Below are positions 12,300 to 22,456 of a DNA stretch of 64,000 bases, in pieces. The stretch comes from Prochilodus magdalenae (Eukaryota; Chordata; Actinopteri; Characiformes; Prochilodontidae): assembly GCA_024036415.1 (NCBI GenBank), contig JAMWET010002907.1, forward strand, positions 254,001 through 318,000, given 5' to 3'. How positions within the stretch are numbered: position 1 is the stretch's first letter; each line of letters opens with the position of its first letter. A program made the position numbers and the translations under genes. The notes under the pieces were generated by a model, which ran no database searches, had not been told where the DNA came from, and saw only the letters and a list, made by a program, of their open reading frames with translations.

Positions 12300-12630
12300 C
12301 TTTTGGTCTTTATGGTTCTCAACACTGATATTTTTAAAGGGTATTTTTAACCCCTAGGGTTATTTAAAAAAAAATCTATATTACCCTCAACCAATATTTT
12401 AAAAAAAAGGTTATTTTTGTAATCTATATGGGTCTCTAAATTGACATTCTAATAAAGGTGATTTTTTGAACTCTTTATGGGTCTCCACAGCAATATTCTA
12501 AAAAAGTGTTTTATCTATATGAGGCTCAACAATGATATTTTAAAAAAGGGCGATTTAAAAAAAAAAAAGCTGTGAGGGTTTCTTTTGTTCTTTATGGGTC
12601 TTAACACAGATATTTCAAATAAGATTTCTT
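12300..12630. repeat. Degenerate tandem repeat, about 45-75 bp spacing, AT-rich
   Basis: About six diverged units of the pattern T.TATGGGTCTCAACA..GATATTTTAAAAAA recur at about 12306, 12372, 12421, 12470, 12512 and 12588. Spacing is irregular because of A/T-run indels. There is no coding potential. Confidence 0.55.
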
Positions 12631-12832
12631 TATTAATATGTATCCAGATGTTAAAATTTGAACATTGAAATTTGAAATATGAATTTTTATTTATTTGAAA
12701 CCAGTTTTGGCATAAACAAACCATAGAATCTCCCAACATAGAGTATTTACATGTGGGTGTTTGTGCCTGTATCTGAGATCATACGTAACGTCAAAGTAAT
12801 TCTATCCATGCTGGTCTTACTTTCTTACACTC

Positions 12833-12835
<3 letters not shown>

Positions 12836-12925
<90 letters not shown>
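12836..12925. repeat. (TA)n microsatellite, 90 bp
   Basis: Uninterrupted TA dinucleotide tract in the pla2g15-lcat intergenic region. Confidence 0.98.
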
Positions 12926-12929
<4 letters not shown>

Positions 12930-13526
12930 TCATAAATGCATCTAGTAGCCACTCAGTTCTGTTACATTGTAATGCCAGCTGTTGAGCTCCATTTGACTTC
13001 CAAAAATGGCTTATGGTCAGAAATCATATGGTGACTTACCTCATAATGATTATGGTCACTCCATAAAGAAGTATCAGTATAGCAAACTATGGTATTTACA
13101 GTGCTTACTGTTGGCAGTTTGTCTAGAATTCGACACTTGTCTGGCACTTTATTCATATTATAATAGAACTCTCTGAAAGGTAAGTACTTAGGGTTTTATA
13201 ATGGGCTCACCTTTCAAACTCTCAAGCTTTAGATGTAATAAAATAAGCTACACAATTTGAAAATATAAGAATATGTGTTGATTTTAAGGTGATGTAAGAC
13301 TTTGATCATAAATTGACCATAAACACTGAATATTCACACTGCATGTTGGAGTGCAGTGGTGTTATTGTGCATGCATATGAATGTAATTAATTAATTTCAT
13401 GTATGTCGGAAAACATGTACCTGTTTCATTTAAGTGAGGTTGCAGCTGGGAAGTGTCTATGTGCAATAAATCCTAAGATCCTAAGATGTGATTTATCATT
13501 TTTGGTTATATTAGCAGAAATCAGTG

Positions 13527-13548
13527 GATACACACACACACACACACA

Positions 13549-13624
<76 letters not shown>
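13527..13624. repeat. (CA)n-(TA)n compound microsatellite
   Basis: A short CA tract (about 13530-13550) runs directly into a TA tract (13551-13624). It is immediately followed by a segment (about 13640-13735) that is repeated after the next microsatellite block. Confidence 0.97.
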
Positions 13625-13627
<3 letters not shown>

Positions 13628-13639
13628 TTCATACATATT

Positions 13640-13735
13640 TATGTTTCTTATTGGAAACCATTGCCTACTCAACAAACCTCTGGTCTTCAGCTCAGTTTCT
13701 GACACATGTTTGTTCTTTAGCCGTTCAGTCCATCC
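13640..13735 (+). repeat. Microsatellite-associated direct repeat, copy 1
   Basis: Shares ATTGCCTACT, CAAAC, TGGTCTTCA, CACATGTTTGTTCT and AGCCGTTCAGTCC with 14576-14680. Each copy lies just 3' of a simple-sequence tract. Confidence 0.7.
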
Positions 13736-13933
13736 TCTATTAGTAATTATAAATAATATTTCACATTAAATGATGTGTGTTTATTATGTATTGTATTATT
13801 TTATATGCTTATGTAGCAGTTATACTTTATATGCAGCAGTATATATATGTCATATGTTCAGTGTTTTGTCCATGACTGGTACAAATGGCCCCTCGGTGGA
13901 CTAATAAAGTTTATTCCATTTAGTGAAATTCAT

Positions 13934-13936
<3 letters not shown>

Positions 13937-13969
<33 letters not shown>

Positions 13970-13970
13970 A

Positions 13971-14004
<34 letters not shown>

Positions 14005-14035
14005 CTCTCTCTCTCTCTCTCTCTCTCTAAACGTA

Positions 14036-14077
<42 letters not shown>

Positions 14078-14210
14078 CTCTCTACACATACACACACACA
14101 CACACACTCTCTCTCCCCCCCTCTCTCTCTCTCTACACGCGCACACACACACACACTCTCTCTCTCTCTCTCTCTCTACACGTACACATACACACACACA
14201 TACACACTCA

Positions 14211-14268
<58 letters not shown>

Positions 14269-14340
14269 CTCTCTCTCTCTACACGCGCACACACACACAC
14301 ACTCTCTCGCTCTCTCTCTCTCTACACGTACACATACACA

Positions 14341-14437
<97 letters not shown>

Positions 14438-14440
14438 TCT

Positions 14441-14481
<41 letters not shown>

Positions 14482-14538
14482 TCTCTCTCTCTCTCTTTCA
14501 CACACACACACTCTCTCACACACACACACACACACACA

Positions 14539-14573
<35 letters not shown>

Positions 14574-14575
14574 GC
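13937..14575. repeat. Compound (CT)n/(CA)n microsatellite array, about 640 bp
   Basis: Alternating CT and CA blocks, with interspersed TACACGTACACA and TACACGCGCACA junctions repeated several times. This indicates expansion of a composite CT-CA unit by duplication, beyond slippage of one dinucleotide. Open frames across it are repeat artefacts. Confidence 0.97.
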
Positions 14576-14680
14576 ACAAAAATTGCCTACTAAACAAACT
14601 ATTGGTCTTCACCTTCACGTCAGTTCCTATTAGCACACATGTTTGTTCTCCAGCCGTTCAGTCCGTTCTCTCGTAGGTGT
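14576..14680 (+). repeat. Microsatellite-associated direct repeat, copy 2
   Basis: Second copy of the segment at 13640-13735 (ATTGCCTACTAAACAAAC, ACACATGTTTGTTCTCCAG, CCGTTCAGTCC). It is likely the end of an unidentified repeat that carries a microsatellite at its boundary. Confidence 0.65.
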
Positions 14681-15524
14681 CCAGAATCTTTTCATAGTAA
14701 AGTGTGTTGTCAGAAAATTGACTTTTCTGCTGATTTGCACCAGACTTTGACCCCTCAGATCAGGTCAAGGGTTGCTGAATGCCATGAGGAAAGCAAGAGG
14801 CCTTCAAGCCAGAGAGAGGAGGCTGATAAACAGACTGACCTCAATACTGAGATGGTAACACATGCATGTGATTCTGGCCACATAAATGAAGCAATAGAAG
14901 TATGCTTTTTATGGGTCATAATTCCTTTTATAAATAGAATGAAATCAATCTTAATATGCAATTCAATTCATTCTGCATCATACAAATACTACAGAAGGTA
15001 ACATTACTCGTCCTTTGAAGTGTTTACATTGTGCACTAAAGTCTTCCATACAAAATAATAATATAGTTGCATATCATAGACATTAGCCATGTTAGAAAAT
15101 CCTCTATCCTAATATTAGAAATAAGGGAAACACTACTAAAGCACTGGGTGGGGGGTTGGGGGTGGGGTCATTAATTGGATACTGATCTTTATAAACTGAA
15201 AAGTTGCCTTACAGAGTTGTTAACCCACAGATGGTGACAGCCCGAGTCTACCTGCCAAGTCCAATACTCATATTAACATGCCCTCGTCAACTTAACTTCA
15301 ACCTTCTAAAATCGCCGCATCATCACTGTGTTAGCACAAAGGCATGTTTATTACATGGGCCATCAGAGGGCCCAAGTGACCACAAGTGTTGACTGCAGCA
15401 CCAGAACTCCTGACGCAGTTCCCCGTTCACCCCTGACAGAAGCAGGCACAGCTGTTGGTAAGCCACAGCGTCAACATACTTCCAACACGCTTCACATTTC
15501 AAAGCTACAGCATTTGATTTGATT

Positions 15525-15755
15525 TGGTGTCCAGAAGAGTGGGTTTCCTCCAGAAGCTCCGGTTTCTTCCACAGGCCCAAGACATACGGCCAGGTGAACT
15601 GGAGATTCTAAATTGCTTCCTAGGTGTGAGTCCAGTGTGTGTCTACCCTGTGATGGACTGGTGACCTGTCCAAGGTGTTTCCTGTCTTTTGCCTAATGAG
15701 CGCTGGGATTGGCTAGAGCACACCCCACGACCCAGAACAATAAGTGGCTTAGTGA
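15525..15755 (+). repeat. Widespread fish interspersed repeat R2, copy 1
   Basis: Contains GGTGAACTGGAGATTC, CCTAGGTGTGAGT, GTGATGGACTGGTGACCTG and AATGAGCGCTGGGATTGGC. A fuller copy lies at 30180-30490 and a fragment of its head at about 45405-45475. The class is not assigned from sequence alone. Confidence 0.65.
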
Positions 15756-15837
15756 GTGAACGAATGAAGGTCCGTAATGGGAATTCTGCAGGAAACTGCT
15801 GCTACAACTTCTTTTCGGTTCACACGCATTCCAGGGT

Positions 15838-15925
15838 GGTTTAAGCTGGTATGGTGCTGATCTGGGGCTGGTCTAGTTGGTCACCCAGCTTGGTCATGGT
15901 GACGGACCAGCATACCAGCATTCAA
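15838..15925. repeat. Small palindromic CTGGT element
   Basis: AGCTGGTATGGTGCTG at the left and the inverted GGACCAGCATACCAGCAT at the right flank GTTGGTCACCCAGCTTGG. A short imperfect foldback. Confidence 0.55.
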
Positions 15926-15949
15926 AGCACAACATAGCATCATTGTCCA

Positions 15950-16150
15950 AAGGAAGACATGTATCTCCAAAATAGAAAGAGCGACCCCCCTAATTCAATT
16001 CTAATGTAAGTCAATGGAACCAGACTAACTTTATGTGATTTATGAACTTTGCGATTTATGGCCATTTCTGTTGGTCAGTTCATCATGAAATATCGACACA
16101 GTATGCATAAAAATGAAAATCGACAAACATTAGGATACATGTTTTTCTTT
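15950..16150 (+). repeat. Interspersed repeat R3, copy 1
   Basis: Blocks ACATGTATCTCCAAAAT, ATGTAAGTCAATGGAACC, CATTTCTGTTGGT, GGATACATGTTTTTCTTTGG. Related copies lie at about 23405-23605 (same strand) and 27900-28125 (inverted). The ATGTATC/GATACAT ends suggest inverted termini. Confidence 0.6.
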
Positions 16151-17449
16151 GGACAGCCATGACATACTGGTTTGACTGCCGGAGATCAGAAATGCAAGTG
16201 TATGCTGGTTTGGCTTACATGGTATTTTGCTAGTTAGTGAGCTGAAAACTACACACATTATAGAGACGTTCCAGATGGAGAGACCGGATGCTGGCTGAAA
16301 TACGGATGGGAAAGCTGTAACACTCAACACAGAGTCCCATTTACAGAGAAAGACTGCCCTTCAGTAAAAAGAGACAATCTATCTGGTTACACCATGAGCG
16401 GATAAGTGTTGACAGTACTGTTGCGCTAATGAAGAAATCCCCTCCTCGCTGTAGCCACAAACTGAAAAGGTGTTTTCGCATGTTATTCAAGGCAGATGCT
16501 ATAAACTATGCATCTGATTTCGTCATGGATTTTAAATATGCCTGCTTAGCTTAGACCAGTATGGAATGTATGCTGGTTTATGCTGGTTTATACTGGTTAG
16601 TGTTTATTAATGGTTAGTACTGGTTGACCAGCAAAAACTCTTTTCTTAAAATTATATATATGTGAACTTGGATTGTGGTCTGTCCCCATCCAGAAAAAGA
16701 GGAGCCAGGTCTTGTTTGGAAATGACTGACCAGCAGTGTTGCATAGATGGCCGCTAAGTATAGAGACTTTCCTATATGGACTTTGCTACCCAACATAGGC
16801 ATCAAACTGCAGTTTTAATCCAAAGCTTACATCCAGACGGAGTAGTTATCCTGAACCTTTATGTACATTATCTTCAAAGACTATCAAATAATCACAGTCG
16901 GATTGCAGAGTTTAGATGGCTTGCTAATTAGCTCACAGACGCTAACTAGCATTACTATTCAAATATATGCATTTCTGTTCCCTTCTGCTGCTAGAGGCCA
17001 CTTGTGTAATGTATGGGTGACCCACGTCTAAGGGACGAATCAAAGTTGGCGAGGGAATGCTAAAAAAGTATTGAAATTGGCCCAAAAAGTCATAGGAAGT
17101 TATACTAGTTATGCTAGCTATGCTATGCTAGTAATGCTAAGGAAGGCCACAGGTTATTTGATAAGTACACGAGTGCCTAGATGAGATATTATACCAAATA
17201 TACACACAAGGTAATAAACAGGTTTTTTGCTCAACAGTGCTCTTCATCTAGCGATGGGTAACAACTCTCCTTGGCACACTTAACATTGATGGTGCCAAAT
17301 GGTTTCCTAAGTTCCCTAAAGAACCTTCCAGCAGCCGTTTCTTTTGAAGGCAAAGTGAACTTTGAGCATCAAGAACTTGAGATAAATAGTAAGTGGACCC
17401 CCACTGGCACCATCACCTTTTGTGGTGAGATCAGGCCTGGGAACACTAC

Positions 17450-20400
17450 TCATGGACTTGGGGTGACGGGCTTTCGGTGGGTACCGGGGTTGCCTCTCAC
17501 TGTAACCGTGTGAACGCTCTCTTCCTGGTGGAAGGTTCCCTCCAGGATTTCTTGGATGGCGGTCAGAACATTGTGGTTGAAGACCATGTCCAGGTGGGGC
17601 ATGCCTTTAAACTCAGTGACATACACCGGCTGCTTCTGCTGTCCTATCCAGCGCTTGCACATGCTCATGCTGCGACTGTCCACCGTGTCATCTCCGTCAT
17701 CGTACCGAAAGTCTATGGGGTCGGAGTTTGGGAACTCCTCGCCGTAGATATAGGTGACCGGGGTGGGAAGCCCGACGCCGTAGAAGCAGTAGACCTCCAC
17801 CCCCGGCGTGGGGAGCCCAGCAGTGAGGTTGCGAGTGCCCTCCCACATGTGCCAGCCATCTTCAAAGTTGATGTCCGTGAAGAAGCGCTGGTAGTCCTGG
17901 TTGGTGTAGTTGAAGAATGGAGTGGAGATGAAGACGTGATCTTTGGGCCAGGCCTCCTCGGAGGGGATCATCCATGGGTTTGTGGTGGTCATTCGCTGCT
18001 CCTCACGGATCTTGATGTTGGAGACCAGCGGTATTCCATCATTGTCACCTGAGGAGTAGGGTCAGGAGGGTTACTCTGGTACAGATTACAGATTATTACA
18101 ATACTACTGAAAACTAAACTCACCATACAAAAAAAAATGAGTCCCCCTCAACAACAACAGCTGTGAATGGATTTGGCATGTACTTCAGAGACATGTGAAA
18201 ATGGGCTAGATTTGGTGGATGCCTTCCCTGGCACAATTCCGAAGAGAATTCCCTGTAGACTGGGATTTTATCCACTGCTGGTAGACCCGTATGACCGTAC
18301 GCTTCCATACACCTGCAGATTCAGCTACTCCCTTCACACTATGGTCTTTGGCCACGCCCACATGCAGTCCCTCCTTTTAGCCAATCATTAACATCTGCTC
18401 TGGAGCCATTTTCCACACATGGAACGAGACATTCCCTGCACTGTAGCACCTCTTCCCAATCTATGGATCCCATCACTCACACCCTGCAGGTATTCATAGT
18501 CCCATCGTCCTCGTGCAGCGCCATCTGCAGGAGCCTGAAGCTACTACCACCTTAAACACGCAAGGTGACCCAGTTATTTGGATTTCCCATCCAGAAATAC
18601 ACATGCAGTTAAATATCAATAAGGTATTCCCCTTTTTGCCATGAACCATGTAGTTGTGCAAGTTCTGAAACGCATGATACACTCAGAAAAACAAAGTGTG
18701 CTCCTATTTATCAATCTATCCATCATTGATGGTATCATCAATACGTTTTTGTCCTTTTTTATTCGGAACAGGCAGAAAAGAACCAGCAGATATAGAGTCT
18801 ACTGTGACATAAACATAACTTGAACTTTTCTCATAAGGTCTAGCTCTACATGGACGTTTGAGATACCCAAGAGAAACACATATTGATACACACCATGCAG
18901 TGTCCCCTATGCTTGGAACCTCTGAACAGGTAATCAATATGTCTGGTTAAAAAACAAGAACCAGATTCCTAGTGGTTATTTTCAGTTTCAACTGAATCTA
19001 GATAACTTTCTGCAGACTAGGGTTTCTCTATCTGTGGGCCACGGACCACCAGTGGGCCATAAAGCGCCCTCTAGTGGTCCGTTGGCCAGTCCACAGGTGG
19101 GGACAGTAGTTTGTAGTGGGCCAATTGGGTCAACGTCATGTATACCCATAATAGTGTTACATTAAATATATAAATATAAATATCTGTGTATTGATTTAAC
19201 CAGATTTCCTGAAGAAACTGTATCTATCAAGGTTGCTGGGGGGCTGCTGTGGTATGCACTTATTATCAGGTGGGCCTTGAGGCGGAAAAGGTTGGTAGGC
19301 CCCTGTTGCAGACTATTACACTGGCGATTCAGCAGTAGCCAGTTCTAGCTCTGTCCAATGTGGGAGCTCAGTGAAGCAATGAGGTCACGGATTTTAACCC
19401 ATCTGATAACACCTACTGTCAGTGTGCCCTTCATACAGACAGCTGTACTCTGTGGTCTCCGAGTGACTGTCCTGTAGTTTATCTAACACCCTCGGTAGCC
19501 CCATCAGCAGCACCACACAATCCCAGGAGTGGCACCAGAGTTGAACTGAGCCAGAACTGATCACCCAACATCAGCACCTGACCTCATTAATGCTCTTGTG
19601 GCCAAATGCAATCAAATCCTCTTCACAGCAATGTTGCATTCTTCCCAGAACAGTAGAGGCTGTTATTGCAGCAAAGGAGGAACAATCTCACAGTTAATAC
19701 CTGGATTGCACAGCACATCGTTTCAGCATAGTCATTGCAGCGTGCCCATGTGCAATACTCACATCCCAGGACGTGCAAGAAGTGTTCAAAAGTCATTTCT
19801 CAGCTTTTCCTGAATATTTTCCCCCCATTACATTATACACTGATTATCAGAAGACTAGTTGTACCTAGTAGCTGCTCCCAGAAGGAATCAACAGACAGGA
19901 ATGAAACTTGGTGCGTAGGTCTGGCCTTGTGAGACATGCTAACGTTTGAGGTTTAGCGCACGACTGCACATGTGTTATAACCATGGACGGGCCTTATCGT
20001 TGTACCTGACTGTTATATTAGGTCGTCCTGTTGCGAGTGCTGTCGTGTTGGAAGTATCCTTCGTAAATGAAGTATGTGCCTCAGAAATGTTCGAAAGCAG
20101 CTGGAAGAGTTGGAGAGAGACGTTTCCATGTTGCATTAGCAAACATGGCGACCCGAGACTTCTGTATGTGTAGCTTAATAAATATTGTCCATATCAGTCT
20201 AAATTGATCATCAGTTATTGATCCTGGTGACCTTTATCTTCCTTCCCAACAGCACCGCCATCCCACACTCCCTTCTGGGTGCAGCTGTTCTTTTGAGATG
20301 AGTGTCTTTACCAGGGCAACATTTTAAATGTCAGTTTTTTCCAATATCCTACTATATTTAAAGGAAATGATGGAGAAACAGGTGTCCGGTTATTTTTGGA

Positions 20401-21922
20401 TATTATTCCATGGCCCTACATCAGGGTAGAAGTTGATGTTTAAGTTTTTGAGATTTGAAATACTGTGATCTTGGCTAAATAAACAAAATATGCCCATGTA
20501 AAACAATGTACTAGCCCTCATACTGGAGCAAATCAATGGCTGAGATGTACACAAAGTCAGTCTGAGAGGTTTAATGTAAAATAGTTCATTTGCAGAGAAA
20601 CATGTTTACACTGGTGGTCATTGGAACTGGCCAGAATGTCTACAACCCAAATATAGCCCATGTATTTGTTATGAGTTATGTAAGTGAACCAATGCATGTC
20701 TTTTTGAGTTTGTAGATAATCTATGGGGACTGTAGTGAGTCAAAAAGCCAGGCATGTTCCAATTTGCCAGTAATTAATAATTATACTTAATAAAGAAAAA
20801 TACAGTAGAGCATCTGAAGCCACTTTGGGTAATAACATGACGGGGCTCTTAGACTCATTACACTGTTCAGATGTCTGGTTCCCATCACCACCACTGTAGA
20901 CAATCCTGACCCTGTGAGGTTCTCTAGAGCATTTCATACTAACCCACTCTAAATGACTCTGTTTACATCCAACCCCAGCCACACTGATGAATTCCTGACT
21001 TTAAAAATGTGCGTCATTAACTGGTTGTGTTTGTCGGGTCATCTGAAGCATCCTCAGAACATCTGTGATTGGTCAGGATACACGTCTGCACACATTCCTA
21101 GGGTATCAGTATTCCAAAGCTTCAGGAGGCAGAACTGACAGGACTGAGTTACCTGATGCTAAGACCCTGAGCGGCTTCACTGCTCCGCCCCATGGCGCTC
21201 CCAGGGAGATGAAGCTCTTAATGTAGCGGTCTTTCCAGGCCTGGCTCTGCTGGTTAAGGAAGTAGAGGATGTAGTTGCTGCCCATGCTGTGGCCCAGCAG
21301 ATAGACAGGCTGCTTGTACTCATCATGCATCTCCTCCACCAGACCCTTCAGCTGCGAGAAATACTCCTCCTGCTCATCTGGATCAGAACCGCACACACAG
21401 ACAGAACCGCAGTACGAGGAGAACATGTTAGGCATGTTGAATGTACTGGACAGGCGAGGTAACAGTGCAGATATGGCACTATGACACAATGTCATGCAGC
21501 TCCGCTGCAGCAAAGAAGGGTACAGGAGATTGTTTGTACAAACAGCGATCACACGGTACAACTCCTCTTCACTGTGCAGGGACATTAACGGACACTGAGC
21601 ACCAGCTGGGCATTACACTTTTCCATACTCATATCACTGGGCACTGCCACTTCCACTATGCCCTATAAGACTATATGTACTGTTGTTTACAGTGCACAGC
21701 TACACGTTACTGTCATCTGGCTTTCTGATTGGACGGTTGTAGATGACTCGTGAATGTGGAAATACACAGCTGCACTGTTCTCCTGCATAATATTTATACT
21801 CTATGTTTTTATTATTGTACATCCACTCTCCATGGTAATGGTACTTTCACGGCAGTATACGTTACATAGTCACTATACTTTCATAGCATACCATCAGACT
21901 TTCATTCCACTCATAGTGGTGC

Positions 21923-21953
<31 letters not shown>

Positions 21954-22074
21954 CAGAGTAATTATTTTTCTTCTTCTCTTCAATTGTGCACATCTTCTAT
22001 TGTTGTATTATTGTTCTTTACTGCACTTGGGCTGATGCAATATGTGACTTTCCCTCTGGGATTAATAAAGTGAA

Positions 22075-22107
<33 letters not shown>

Positions 22108-22394
22108 CGCAAATCAGAAAGATCATAAACACAACATGTAGCTGTTCATTTTCATTAAGTCATCCACGTGGGAAGGACAGAGAGGGAGGGGGGTGTTTGA
22201 GTGGGAGTGTTAACTCACTTGGGGCAATCCTCCAGTCGTATGGTGCCGCTCGAACTGTTTCGTTTCTCACATATCCAATGTTGACCAAATGTTGAACCAT
22301 GGTGTAAAAATAACCTACAAACAGAGGGACTTTAGCAATGAGAGAGCAGACCTGAATACTGTTATATGTATATATTTTTATATATTATGTATAT

Positions 22395-22456
<62 letters not shown>

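Larger units (their letters stand above)
14681..17449. other. Intergenic / lcat 3' flank, repeats only
   Basis: No gene recognised. It contains a copy of the CTCCGGTTTC...GGTGAACTGGAG repeat (15525-15755), a small palindromic CTGGT element (15838-15925), a copy of the ATGTATCTCC family (15950-16150), TGCTGGTTTA repeats near 16560-16625 and, nearest lcat, its probable 3' UTR. Confidence 0.6.

Noticed and set aside
13966..14636. Several open frames rich in CVCVCV and RERERE
   Set aside because: Translations of CT/CA dinucleotide repeats.
17477..18052. 191-aa plus-strand open frame
   Set aside because: Exact antisense of lcat exon 6; codon bias of the true exon produces a stop-free complement.
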